64,000 nt of DNA from assembly GCF_003185915.1 (NCBI RefSeq), contig NZ_QHLZ01000015.1, positions 1 to 64,000 of the forward strand, written 5' to 3'. The notes under the pieces were generated by a model, which was not told where the DNA came from, did no database searches, and saw only the letters and a list, made by a program, of their open reading frames with translations. Position 1 is the stretch's first letter; each line of letters opens with the position of its first letter. The DNA is from Arthrobacter psychrochitiniphilus. Its GTDB lineage: Bacteria; Actinomycetota; Actinomycetes; Actinomycetales; Micrococcaceae. A program made the translations under genes and the position numbers. Positions 8,543-17,244 of this stretch are shown here, one piece after another.

Positions 8543-9673
8543 CTATGACCCGGCGGCGGAACTGTGAATCGATCCGGAAATTGCGCTCAGCGGCGCTCCA
8601 GTACCACCCCACTGTTTAGCTATTATCTCTGCAACGATCGAGACAGCCGTTTCTTGTGGCGTACGGGACCCCAGGCTAAGGCCAATTGGACTACTCAGTC
8701 GCGCGAGTTCCTCCGCGTGTAGGCCCGCCTGCACTAACCGTTCCATACGGTCCTCATGGGTACGCCTTGACCCCATGGCCCCCACATAAGCCAGCGTCGG
8801 AATACGAAGAGCAATCTCCAACAAGGGGACATCAAACTTGGGGTCGTGGGTCAGGACGCAGATCACAGTGCGTCCGTCCAGCTGGCCAGCCTCTAGCTGG
8901 TGGCTCAAGTACCTGTGCGGCCAGTCCACGATCACTTCGTCCGCGCCCGGAAACCGGGCAGCCGTGGCGAAGATGCTACGTGCATCACAGACCGTCACAT
9001 GGTAACCCAGGAGCGATCCTTGGCTCGCCACAGCCGCGGCAAAGTCAATGGCGCCGAAGATGAGCATTCGCGGTCGCGGGGCATAGCTGGCCACAAAGAC
9101 TTCCATTCCCTCACCCCGTCGTTGTCCTTGAGGGCCATAGCCTAAAGTTGTAGTGCGGCCCGCGGCCAACAGTCCACGCGCGTCCTCGGCGACGGCGTGA
9201 TCGGCGAGTGGGTGACCAAGAGAACCGTCGATATCATCAGGGCGCACCACCATCCGTCGGCCCACCCAGCCATCCGACGGGTGCTTAATGACTGTAGCTA
9301 CGGCGACCGGCCTTCCTGCACCGATGTCAGCCCAGACCTCCTCCAACCGGGGAAACGTTGCCGGGCTTACAGGTTCAATAAAGATATCTAGGATGCCGCC
9401 ACATGTAAGCCCCACAGAGAACGCGTCGTCGTCGCTCACCCCGTAGCGTTGCAGGACCGCAGTGCCGGTGTGCTCCATTTCTCTGGCCAACTCATACACC
9501 GCACCTTCCACGCAGCCGCCGGATACCGATCCCACAGCTCGTCCGTCGCCAGTAACGAGCATGGAAGCCCCAGCGGGACGCGGAGCGGATTGGAACGTTC
9601 TGACCACTGTTGCCAACCCTGTGGTGTTCCCGAGTTCCCACTCCGTTTTAAGCTCGGCCAGTACATCACGCAT
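8543..9673 (-). CDS. XdhC/CoxI-family molybdenum-hydroxylase maturation protein
   Basis: 376 residues. XdhC-type proteins bind molybdenum cofactor, protect its sulfurated form and insert it into xanthine-dehydrogenase-family enzymes. The N-terminal domain shows GLATVVRTFQSAPRPAGASM and GSVSGGCVEGAVYELA (about residues 19-65). The C-terminal Rossmann part has MLIFGAIDFAAAVA and YVGAMGSRRTHEDRMERL, ending with SLGSRTPQETAVSIVAEI. It is the last gene of the minus-strand Mo-hydroxylase operon. It is the only maturation gene in the island, so it may serve both hydroxylases. Confidence 0.9.
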   Translation of the reverse strand: MRDVLAELKTEWELGNTTGLATVVRTFQSAPRPAGASMLVTGDGRAVGSVSGGCVEGAVYELAREMEHTGTAVLQRYGVSDDDAFSVGLTCGGILDIFIEPVSPATFPRLEEVWADIGAGRPVAVATVIKHPSDGWVGRRMVVRPDDIDGSLGHPLADHAVAEDARGLLAAGRTTTLGYGPQGQRRGEGMEVFVASYAPRPRMLIFGAIDFAAAVASQGSLLGYHVTVCDARSIFATAARFPGADEVIVDWPHRYLSHQLEAGQLDGRTVICVLTHDPKFDVPLLEIALRIPTLAYVGAMGSRRTHEDRMERLVQAGLHAEELARLSSPIGLSLGSRTPQETAVSIVAEIIAKQWGGTGAPLSAISGSIHSSAAGS

Positions 9674-9754
9674 CTAAAAGCACCTCCCATAACTCTTTAG
9701 AACTCCACCGAAGGTGGTGTGAACGTTCACGGCCACTGTGTAAAAAATCAAGCA

Positions 9755-10789
9755 CTAACGCAGACTCGTTACATTTACCGCATGCTCACGGTTCGAAACC
9801 GTGGTCAGAACAACCTTGCCTGTGCTCTGTCTACTCTCCAGAAAACGATGCGCTGCTGGAGCTTGGTCCAGGGGGAAGGAACGAGAAATTTGGACATCAA
9901 TGACCTTGTTCGCAATAGAATCCATGACCTTACCGCTCAGATGTTCCAAGTCACTGCGGTTGGAAATGAAGTGCCTTAGGTTTGGCCGGGTCACATACAG
10001 CGACCCGGCGGTGTTAAGCCGGCCCAGATCCAGAGGCGGGACAGGGCCGGAGGCCTGCCCGTACAGTACAAGGAGTCCGTGTGGCTTCAATGAAGCCAAC
10101 GATGCGTCAAACGTTGTCGCTCCGACACCGTCGTAGACCACGTCAACACCCACACCACCGGTCAAATCGCGGACCAACGTAGGTAGTTGCTGTGTTATAT
10201 CGGCAAGCAAGTCGTAGCGAATGACATGCTCGGCACCTGCCGCGTGCGCCAGTGACTTCTTGTGGTCGCTGGATACCGTCCCAATGACGCGCGCGCCTCG
10301 TGCGGCAGCCAGCTGGGTCAGCATCAACCCAACTCCACCCGCTGCGGCATGCACCAATAGGGTGTGGTCTCTGGAAACTGCAAAAGTTGAGTCGGTCAGA
10401 AACTGAGCTGTCATACCTTGGAGAAGGCCGGCTGCCGCTGTCACGCTGTCGACTGAGCTTTCCACGAGTATCGCCGCTGCCACAGGAACAACGAGCATCT
10501 CGGCGTAAGAACCCGGCACCCACACCCAAGCAACGCGGGTACCGAGCTCGAAATCCCTCACGCCGTCGCCAAGCTCAATGACAACTCCCGCACCTTCAAG
10601 GCCGGGAACATGGGGATAGTCCACCGGGTAGGCGCCGGAGCGTCGGTAAATATCAATGAAATTGACACCCGCGGCTTCTACTTGCACTAAAATTTCTCCG
10701 GCACCGGGGACAGGGCGCAATGACTCCCTAACCACCATGTCATCGGCGTTACCAGGGTTTTCTATGACAACGGTTCGCATTGCTTCCAT
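9755..10789 (-). CDS. Zinc-less NAD(P)H:quinone oxidoreductase-like MDR protein
   Basis: 344 residues of the medium-chain dehydrogenase/reductase superfamily, quinone oxidoreductase (QOR) branch. N-terminal GroES-like domain: NFIDIYRRSGAYPVDYPHVPGLEGAGVV. Nucleotide-binding fold: HAAAGGVGLMLTQLAAARGARVIGTVSS, with the AAxGGVG signature of QOR. No catalytic zinc Cys is visible. It lies between the 2Fe-2S subunit and xdhC in the same operon. It could reduce an unsaturated or quinoid intermediate, or be linked to electron flow from the hydroxylase; neither is shown by sequence. Met4 is an alternative start. Confidence 0.88.
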   Translation of the reverse strand: MEAMRTVVIENPGNADDMVVRESLRPVPGAGEILVQVEAAGVNFIDIYRRSGAYPVDYPHVPGLEGAGVVIELGDGVRDFELGTRVAWVWVPGSYAEMLVVPVAAAILVESSVDSVTAAAGLLQGMTAQFLTDSTFAVSRDHTLLVHAAAGGVGLMLTQLAAARGARVIGTVSSDHKKSLAHAAGAEHVIRYDLLADITQQLPTLVRDLTGGVGVDVVYDGVGATTFDASLASLKPHGLLVLYGQASGPVPPLDLGRLNTAGSLYVTRPNLRHFISNRSDLEHLSGKVMDSIANKVIDVQISRSFPLDQAPAAHRFLESRQSTGKVVLTTVSNREHAVNVTSLR

Positions 10790-10845
10790 TCTGCCGGGGT
10801 GGCTACCAATGACTCCCCTAGCGTGGCCGGGGTGGATGATTTGCT

Positions 10846-11358
10846 CTATTCACTCACTCGTTTACGGTTGCAGGTGCGGGTGGCCGCAGCAGCGGTCTGT
10901 ACCGACCGAACTATTCCGTGATATCCAGTGCAGCGGCACAAGTTGCCATCAATAGCGTGTCTAATATCGGCTTCACTGGGGTCAGCGTTTTCGCCTAGCA
11001 GTTCCTCGGTACAAAAAAGCATCCCAGGAAGGCAATACCCGCACTGGAAACCGAACTCGTTCCAGAATGCGCTCTGGATGGGAGAGAGCTCTTCCCCTTC
11101 TCCGGCGAAGCCTTCGATGGTACGAATCTCACTGCCGTCGGCACTGACCGCTAGAGAAAGGCACGATTTAACCACCTCTCCGTCAACAGTCACAGTGCAG
11201 GCACCGCAATCACCAGTGCGGCAGCCTACGTTAGTTCCGGTCAATTCCAGATCCTCACGCAAGAAGTCGACCAACGCCAGGCGTGGGTCAACCTCAACCT
11301 GGTGCCTAACACCGTTGACAACCACATTTACGGGAAGGTTTTGCTGTGGGTTGGTCAT
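10846..11358 (-). CDS. Molybdenum hydroxylase small subunit, [2Fe-2S] (CoxS-like), copy 1
   Basis: 170 residues with two [2Fe-2S] clusters. The plant-type ferredoxin cluster is at about residues 43-65 (NVGCRTGDCGACTVTVDG then SCLSL). The second cluster lies in the helical domain (QCGYCLPGMLF then NLCRCTGYHGI). It carries electrons from the molybdenum centre to FAD in three-subunit hydroxylases of the xanthine oxidase family. It overlaps the FAD subunit gene by four bases (ATGA type). Normal length and intact cysteines. Confidence 0.93.
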   Translation of the reverse strand: MTNPQQNLPVNVVVNGVRHQVEVDPRLALVDFLREDLELTGTNVGCRTGDCGACTVTVDGEVVKSCLSLAVSADGSEIRTIEGFAGEGEELSPIQSAFWNEFGFQCGYCLPGMLFCTEELLGENADPSEADIRHAIDGNLCRCTGYHGIVRSVQTAAAATRTCNRKRVSE

Positions 11359-12191
11359 GATTTTTCTCCATTTTTAGCTGCGGCAATTTCTCGTACGGCA
11401 CGTTGTGTCATGACTCCTGCAATATGACGCCGGGTATCAGCGGTGGCGAACACGTCACTCCAAGGCTGGCGCATTGCAGCATGTACCCGCTGGAGGACTT
11501 CGTCCTCGCTCTCCTGCCCGTCTAGGTCCACCGCAAACGGAATGGCTCCAGCACCGCCCACGATTACTCGCCGCGCCACGCCGTCCTCGGATGCAATGCA
11601 ACCGATAGTGACTATTGGCCAGCTTCCTTGGGCAGTTTTAAACTTTGCGTAGGAAAAAAGGTTTTCGTCGTTGGTGGAGGGGATACTGATTGACTCTAAT
11701 ATTTCATCAGGTTCTAAGAGCGTTACGTTTGCATCGAGAAAGAAATCCGCGGCTTCGACAATTCTGGTGGAGCTATGGGCGCGAAGATGCAAGGAGGCCT
11801 TCATTGTCACCAACGCCCCAGGGATGTCCGAGGCAGGGTTCGCGTAGCAAGCTGAACCACCAATGGTTCCACGGTTGCGGATCTGTGAGCCTCCAGTGAT
11901 TCCAGCTACAACCTTTTTCAGAAAATTCGGGGTGTGTTTAGAATGCGCCAGCTGAGTGTACGTTGTAGCGGGACCAATCACAACAGCATCTGCTTCTGCG
12001 CTTACACCGGCGAGTCCAGCTAATTTCAAATCGATGACCAGCTTGGGTCTGCGCAGATGATGACTCATTTCAGGCACTACCCACGTACCACCGCTGATAA
12101 TGGCTGTTTCTTCTCCCTCCATCTGCGCGAGTTCAGCGGCAGCCTCCTCCGCGGATCGAGGACATGAATACTTGAATCGGTGTGCAATCAT
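11355..12191 (-). CDS. Molybdenum hydroxylase medium subunit, FAD-binding (CoxM-like), copy 1
   Basis: 278 residues. The first FAD motif is the variant IISGGTWVVPEMSHHL (about residues 32-47; AGGQS-type in relatives). The second is RNRGTIGGSACYANPASDIP (about 107-126). The C-terminal CO-dehydrogenase flavoprotein domain follows. It passes electrons to an external acceptor. It is coupled by four-base overlaps to both the large and the small subunit genes. Confidence 0.92.
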   Translation of the reverse strand: MIAHRFKYSCPRSAEEAAAELAQMEGEETAIISGGTWVVPEMSHHLRRPKLVIDLKLAGLAGVSAEADAVVIGPATTYTQLAHSKHTPNFLKKVVAGITGGSQIRNRGTIGGSACYANPASDIPGALVTMKASLHLRAHSSTRIVEAADFFLDANVTLLEPDEILESISIPSTNDENLFSYAKFKTAQGSWPIVTIGCIASEDGVARRVIVGGAGAIPFAVDLDGQESEDEVLQRVHAAMRQPWSDVFATADTRRHIAGVMTQRAVREIAAAKNGEKS

Positions 12192-14593
12192 GCTTGTTTC
12201 CCCGTTTCCCGAGTGATGATGGCGTGAAGAACATTCTGTGGATTGAGCGGCATCTGACGGATCGTGACCCCCAGCGGCGCCAGGGCGTCATGCACTGCGT
12301 TCGTTACCGCAGCTTGCGCCCCGCCAACACCAGCCTCCCCTGCCCCCTTGGTGCCTAGCGCTGTGTATGGACTGGGGGTCACCTGATGCACCGACTCAAA
12401 CATGGGTACGTCGCTTGCTCGGGGCATGAGGTAAGTCTTGAACCGATTGGTGGAGAGGTGACCTGTCGCTGGGTCATGAATCGAGTGCTCCATCAAAGCA
12501 GCACCGATTCCCATGGCGGTGGCACCCTCCATTTGACCTTCCACAAAACGCGGGTTGATGATAGTCCCGGCGTCATGAACGGTTCCGAAACGACGGACCT
12601 TTACGTGGCCGGTGTCCGCGTCCACCTCCACTACCGCAACATGCACGGCATTGGAATAGGTCGGGTAGATGTTTATTTTGCCCTCTGCGTCAGGAGTATG
12701 TTGAATGTTCTCAGGCTGGTAAACACGCGTTGACTCAAGGGGTGGCTCCACTCCGGTAGCAGTGGCGAAAGCCAAAGTGTAGACCGTGTAGGCGATTTCT
12801 GAGATCTTGATTGCTTTGTCCGGATTGCTGAGACTTCTGGCCCAGCCTGCCCGTAGATCGATGTCACTCTCATCGGTTTCGAGCAATCGAGACGCAATTA
12901 TCAAAAGCTTCGCGCGGATATCCTTGGCTGCCAAATAGGCGGCGTTCCCTCCGGTCACCATACTTCGCCCGCTATAGTTGCCGAACCCATAGGGCGTCAG
13001 CAGAGTATCGCCTTGAATGATCCTCGCATCGGATATCTCAATGCCAACTTGGTCCGAGACTATCTGGAGGATGGAGGTGTCGTTTCCGCCACCGGGAGTG
13101 GTCACACCCGTCAGGACGGTGACTTTTCCAGAGGGGTCCATCTTCACCGTGGAAGTGTCGAATCCGCCCACTAGAGTTCCAGGAATGTCACCCGACTCCG
13201 GAGTCAGCTCGAAGGCAAAGCCAATGCCGAGATAGCGATTGTCTTTGCGCAGCTCTTCCTGTTCTGCACGCAGAGCCGGCAACCCAATCATCTCCACTGC
13301 CTTGTCTAAGGCCGCGTGGTAGTCGCCGGAATCTATGTTCAGACCTCCAGCGGTCTTGTACGGGAACTCATGGGACTCGATGAGGTTGACGCGGCGGACT
13401 TCCAACGGATCCATCCCAAGATCGCGAGCCACCAGATCGATGATGCGTTCCATGACCAAGGCAGTTGCTTCTTTGCCATATCCCCGTGCGGCATTCCAGG
13501 GACTCTTATTACTGGCTACCACCGTAGCCAGTACATCGGTGGCGGCGATCTTGTAGCCAGTGGGGAAGGCCAATCCGCTCAGGAAAACCATTCCCCAACC
13601 GGGAGGGGCACCCAAAGCACCCACATTGGCAACAAAATGGTCCTTGAGCGCGGTTATTTTACCGGCAGAAGTGAAGGAAACTTTGAACCGGTGCATCTGC
13701 TCGCGAGCACCAACCAGCATCGTCTCGGTTCTATCCTCTATCCATTTGACCGGCTTACCGCTGAGCTTGCTGAGAATGCAGGTCAATGGTTCCTCGGGAT
13801 GCCCGTGCATCTTCAAACCGAAAGCACCACCCACTGTTGGTGCAATCACCCGCACGTCATTCTCCGAAACACGCAGCGTGTGTGAGAGAACCCAGCGGAG
13901 CGGATGGGGGTTCTGGCAGGCACCATAGAAGGTGTAGCTTGATTCTCGTGAGTCATAAACAGCGACGTACCCGCGCGGCTCAATCGGTTGAGTGGAGTAT
14001 CGCTGGATTTTGAGTTCATCCTCCAGAATGTGCTCTGCCTGGGCGAATACGGCTTCCGTATCTCCGCTAATGAACGGAATGCTGATGATCTTGTTGTCAT
14101 CCCAATGCTCGTAAATCCGTGGCGCATCAGGTTGCAGTGACTCCTCGCCATCGATGACAAAGGGGAGAATCTCATACTCAACGTCCACCAACTCCACAGC
14201 TGCCTCGGCATCCTGGCGGGTTCTCGCCACGATCGCAGCTACCGGCTCACCCACATACACAACTTTGTCTACCGCTAAGCACCGCACATCTGTGGTCTTA
14301 CCGCCAAAAGCTTCAGGATCAATAAAATGAGGAATCGGGTCAGTATGTTTTGCTGCTTCCGCTCCGGAGAGGACAAAGATGACCCCCTCGGCCACACTAG
14401 CCTTGCTCAGGTCCACCGACTTGATCCGGGCATGCGGATGGGGGCTGCGTACGATCCCGGCAAAGTGCATTCCCGGGATTCTGATGTCGTCGATATACAC
14501 CATTTCACCGCGGAGGAATTTCTCTCCATTGTGTTTGCGTTCGGAGGTCCCAACATAGTTGGCGGACTGGGTAGGGGCTATGGTCTGGGTCAC
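12188..14593 (-). CDS. Molybdenum hydroxylase large subunit (CoxL/XdhB-like), copy 1
   Basis: 801 residues. It holds molybdopterin cytosine dinucleotide and the catalytic site for hydroxylation at a carbon next to ring nitrogen or of an aldehyde. Visible are GEPVAAIVARTRQDAEAAVELV, VGGAFGLKMHGHPEE, NAARGYGKEAT and the C-terminal GTKGAGEAGVGGA carrying the conserved catalytic Glu. There is no AYRCSFR loop, so it is not a true CO dehydrogenase. The start is a GTG at 14593 only three bases after a regulator palindrome and without a clear ribosome site, so the mRNA may be leaderless. First gene of a five-gene operon. Substrate unknown. Confidence 0.93.
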   Translation of the reverse strand: MTQTIAPTQSANYVGTSERKHNGEKFLRGEMVYIDDIRIPGMHFAGIVRSPHPHARIKSVDLSKASVAEGVIFVLSGAEAAKHTDPIPHFIDPEAFGGKTTDVRCLAVDKVVYVGEPVAAIVARTRQDAEAAVELVDVEYEILPFVIDGEESLQPDAPRIYEHWDDNKIISIPFISGDTEAVFAQAEHILEDELKIQRYSTQPIEPRGYVAVYDSRESSYTFYGACQNPHPLRWVLSHTLRVSENDVRVIAPTVGGAFGLKMHGHPEEPLTCILSKLSGKPVKWIEDRTETMLVGAREQMHRFKVSFTSAGKITALKDHFVANVGALGAPPGWGMVFLSGLAFPTGYKIAATDVLATVVASNKSPWNAARGYGKEATALVMERIIDLVARDLGMDPLEVRRVNLIESHEFPYKTAGGLNIDSGDYHAALDKAVEMIGLPALRAEQEELRKDNRYLGIGFAFELTPESGDIPGTLVGGFDTSTVKMDPSGKVTVLTGVTTPGGGNDTSILQIVSDQVGIEISDARIIQGDTLLTPYGFGNYSGRSMVTGGNAAYLAAKDIRAKLLIIASRLLETDESDIDLRAGWARSLSNPDKAIKISEIAYTVYTLAFATATGVEPPLESTRVYQPENIQHTPDAEGKINIYPTYSNAVHVAVVEVDADTGHVKVRRFGTVHDAGTIINPRFVEGQMEGATAMGIGAALMEHSIHDPATGHLSTNRFKTYLMPRASDVPMFESVHQVTPSPYTALGTKGAGEAGVGGAQAAVTNAVHDALAPLGVTIRQMPLNPQNVLHAIITRETGKQA

Positions 14594-14596
14594 ATG

Positions 14597-14606
14597 TTGT
14601 ATGCAA
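14597..14606. promoter_or_regulatory. Putative GntR/FCD operator, site 4
   Basis: TTGTATGCAA, exact consensus match, immediately before the GTG start of the large-subunit gene. A TTGACA hexamer lies upstream on the minus strand at 14624-14629, so the palindrome sits where the -10 or start site of that promoter would be. Confidence 0.6.
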
Positions 14607-14659
14607 CCAGAAGCTGTGTTGGTCTGTCAATAGCCAATTGAAGGGCATTATGGTGACTA

Positions 14660-14669
14660 CTGCATACAA
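14660..14669. promoter_or_regulatory. Putative GntR/FCD operator, site 5
   Basis: CTGCATACAA, 32 bp before the enoyl-CoA hydratase start and 54 bp from site 4, in the divergent control region. Confidence 0.55.
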
Positions 14670-14700
14670 TTTCAGTTTTTTCCAAGAAAAGGATCCCATC

Positions 14701-15495
14701 ATGGCCAATACCAATCCACCCCCTGCCATTGCTCGCATTAGATACGAGGACTTGGGCGCCGTTGCTCACATCGAGCTCAACCGACCCAACGAGGCCAACG
14801 CGATTGATCAAGCAACGGCTCAAGAGTTGGAACTGGCAATCGAGAAGGCCTCCAACAATGACGACGCACGCGTCATCTTGATCACTGGCGCAGGGGCACG
14901 CTTTTGTGCCGGCGGAGATTTGCACTCCGTGCTCGCTGCAGACGAGCAAGCAGATTATCTACAAGAGCTCGCACAAACACTAGATAGTGCTCTGAGAAAG
15001 CTAACTCAGGGGGATAAGCCTGTAGTCGCCGCCGTGCAAGGTGCCGTGGCAGGGGCTGGAATAGCTCTTATGCTCAGTTGCGATTTGGTGATTGCAGATC
15101 CATCCACCAAATTCGCGCTGGCCTACTCAGGGGTTGGCCTGACACCGGACTGTGGCACATCGTATCTCCTACCGCGAGCCATCGGACAACAGAGGGCCCT
15201 AGCGATGGCGCTCATGAATAGGGCCGTGACTGCAGAGGAAGCTCTCGCTTGGGGTTTGATCACTGAAGTTGCAGAAGACTCTCCCTCGAAGGAACGCGCC
15301 CTGGACCTAGCTCGGAACCTTGCAGCTGGGCCGCAGTTCGCGCTGGGGCAAACTCGCCGGCTCATCCGCGGCGGCTGGGAATCCACTCGGGCGCAGGTAG
15401 GTGCCGAAGAAGCTCGTACGATCGCTCGAGCAGTCACTACCCCCGAATCGGTGAAGCTGTTGCAGAAGTTCGCCACACACAGAAAAACTCGCTAA
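14701..15495 (+). CDS. Enoyl-CoA hydratase/isomerase family protein
   Basis: 264 residues from ATG 14701, preceded by AAAAGGA; a longer frame from 14638 would run through operator site 5 and is unlikely. Crotonase fold with oxyanion-hole segments GARFCAGGDLHSV (about residues 62-74) and GAVAGAGIALMLSCDLVIA (about 110-128). GVGLTPDCGTSYLLPR resembles the PaaG-type isomerase/hydratase branch, with an Asp in place of one hydratase Glu. It acts on an unsaturated CoA ester, fitting between the CoA-transferase and the lyase of the island. It is transcribed away from the first Mo-hydroxylase operon. Confidence 0.9.
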   Translation: MANTNPPPAIARIRYEDLGAVAHIELNRPNEANAIDQATAQELELAIEKASNNDDARVILITGAGARFCAGGDLHSVLAADEQADYLQELAQTLDSALRKLTQGDKPVVAAVQGAVAGAGIALMLSCDLVIADPSTKFALAYSGVGLTPDCGTSYLLPRAIGQQRALAMALMNRAVTAEEALAWGLITEVAEDSPSKERALDLARNLAAGPQFALGQTRRLIRGGWESTRAQVGAEEARTIARAVTTPESVKLLQKFATHRKTR

Positions 15496-15505
15496 ATAAA
15501 ACATT

Positions 15506-15517
15506 ATTGTATGCAAT
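15506..15517. promoter_or_regulatory. Putative GntR/FCD operator, site 6
   Basis: ATTGTATGCAAT, the best palindrome of the set, 10 bp after the enoyl-CoA hydratase stop and about 175 bp before the next gene. Confidence 0.6.
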
Positions 15518-15644
15518 CTAATTGACTCGACCAAGAAGGTTCGATAGATTCGCAGTAGAAATGCAATCTTTAGCGCGAGTGTATGGACTAAAGTGCCAAA
15601 TTTTCCTTTCCTCAGATTGCTAAGCTTCGTTCACTATGTGTCAG

Positions 15645-15656
15645 ATAGTATACAAT
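15645..15656. promoter_or_regulatory. Putative GntR/FCD operator, site 7
   Basis: ATAGTATACAAT, 34 bp before the start of the maleate-isomerase-like gene, where an operator overlapping the promoter is expected. Confidence 0.55.
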
Positions 15657-15690
15657 CATCGAAAATTTGATCCCAACGGAAGGAACCCCC

Positions 15691-16434
15691 ATGACGGATG
15701 TACTTGGATGGCGAGGAGTATTCGGAGTGCTTGCTCCCTCCACGAATACGGTCGTTGAGCCCGACTATTACCGCATGGCAGTTCCGGGCGTGACGGCGCA
15801 CGTTGGTCGGATCCACATCAGGGACCAAGAAATAACCAGCGATTCAGCCTTTGAGGCGTTGCTGGAGCAGATTCGAGGAGAGATTGACCACGCCTGCTCC
15901 CGTGTGCTGACCGCAGAACCCGACTACCTTGTGATGGGGATGAGTGCAGAAACTTTCTGGGGAGGGGTCGAGGGAAACATAAAATTCACCAAGGAAATCG
16001 AGTCATTTTCTGGACTGCGCGTGGCCACCGGCGCAGATGCGTGCCGAAAGGCACTGGAATTGTTCGGTGCCAAAAAAATCGGTGTCATTTCCCCTTATCA
16101 AGAGGTGGGGGACAAAAACGTGGTGCGCTTCTTCGAAGAAATTGGGCATCCCGTTGCCAACATCAAGGGGCTGCGCTGTCCAACAGCTGTCTCGATTGCG
16201 CGGGTACCCAAAGAAACCCTGCGCGAAGCCATTTATGAGGTTGATGACGATAGTGTGGATGCCATCGTCCAAGTGGGAACAAACCTCTCGGCGGTCGGCT
16301 TGGCCGACGAAATGGAACAGACTTTGGGCAAGCCGGTGATCTCAATCAATGCCGCAACCTGGTGGCTGGCGCTCCGGGAGAACGGGATCACCGACCAGCT
16401 ATCCGGACATGGTGCGCTTCTTCGTGAACACTAG
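15691..16434 (+). CDS. Maleate isomerase/arylmalonate decarboxylase-like protein (Asp/Glu racemase superfamily)
   Basis: 247 residues from ATG 15691 (GGAAGG site at 15678-15683). N-terminal GVLAPSTNTVVEPDYYRM is typical of the maleate isomerase/AMDase group. Relatives use one or two Cys in short loops. Here the loops read VMGMSAETFWGG (about residue 83) and QVGTNLSAVGLADEM (about 197), with no Cys at either place; the three Cys present lie elsewhere. It may be a related lyase or racemase with a different mechanism. It heads the operon of the second Mo hydroxylase, 12 bp before the FAD subunit. Confidence 0.8.
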   Translation: MTDVLGWRGVFGVLAPSTNTVVEPDYYRMAVPGVTAHVGRIHIRDQEITSDSAFEALLEQIRGEIDHACSRVLTAEPDYLVMGMSAETFWGGVEGNIKFTKEIESFSGLRVATGADACRKALELFGAKKIGVISPYQEVGDKNVVRFFEEIGHPVANIKGLRCPTAVSIARVPKETLREAIYEVDDDSVDAIVQVGTNLSAVGLADEMEQTLGKPVISINAATWWLALRENGITDQLSGHGALLREH

Positions 16435-16446
16435 GCTAGGTCAGCC

Positions 16447-17244
16447 ATGAAACTCCCTCCCCTGTCATATCAACGACCAACAGACCTGCGCGAAGCCTCT
16501 CTAATGCTTGGTTCAGAGTCCATGCCTGCAGTTCTCGCTGGAGGGCAGAGCATAATTCCCGCTTTGCGCTTCGGGGAACGGTCCGAAAGCTCTCTGGTAG
16601 ACATCTCGAGATTGGCAGAGCTACAAGGCATCACTCACGCGGATGGATTTTTGAGGATTGGGGCTGGCGTACCCATGTGGGAGGTCTGCGGTTCACCTGA
16701 GGTGGCCACTTCGGCACCCCTGCTAATCAGAGTGCTCGGTTCAGTGGGAGCGGTGGGAATCCGAAGCCGCGCCACATTGGGTGGCAGCTTAGCTTGGGCC
16801 GATTCCACGTCCCAACTACCCAGCACTTTAATTGTTCTGAATGCCCAAGTAGAAACAACAGAGCGCATCCTTGATGCCGCGGATCTCCAAATTGGCCAGC
16901 ACCAAACTGTCCTGAGGCGAGGAGAGCTGATTGTTAGTATCCAAATACCTGAGGTCGAGCTGACGGGATCGGGATTCCATCTGATCCGAAAAACACACAT
17001 CACCTGGCCTGTGGTGGGTGCAGTGGCGGTTCGGGAGCCCTCCGGGCAGTTGCGGCTTGTGGTCTTCGGGGCCGCGCCAACCCCAATCCTGGCGGTGGGC
17101 GCCGATCGAGCCAAGCTTCTCTCACAGCTGAGCAGTCGCATACTGCCGTTTGATGACGAACGTGCTCGGGCTGGCTACCGCGGGCAGGTTGCACCGATAC
17201 TCGCAGGCCGTGCCTTGGACGAAGCGATAGGGAGTAACACATGA
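16447..17244 (+). CDS. Molybdenum hydroxylase medium subunit, FAD-binding (CoxM-like), copy 2
   Basis: 265 residues. FAD motifs are AVLAGGQSIIPALRFG (about residues 28-43) and RSRATLGGSLAWADSTSQLP (about 106-125). C-terminal flavoprotein domain is present. It overlaps the 2Fe-2S subunit gene by four bases. Sequence differs clearly from copy 1, and the subunit order here (M-S-L) differs from the other operon (L-M-S), so this is a separate enzyme rather than a recent duplication. Confidence 0.92.
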   Translation: MKLPPLSYQRPTDLREASLMLGSESMPAVLAGGQSIIPALRFGERSESSLVDISRLAELQGITHADGFLRIGAGVPMWEVCGSPEVATSAPLLIRVLGSVGAVGIRSRATLGGSLAWADSTSQLPSTLIVLNAQVETTERILDAADLQIGQHQTVLRRGELIVSIQIPEVELTGSGFHLIRKTHITWPVVGAVAVREPSGQLRLVVFGAAPTPILAVGADRAKLLSQLSSRILPFDDERARAGYRGQVAPILAGRALDEAIGSNT

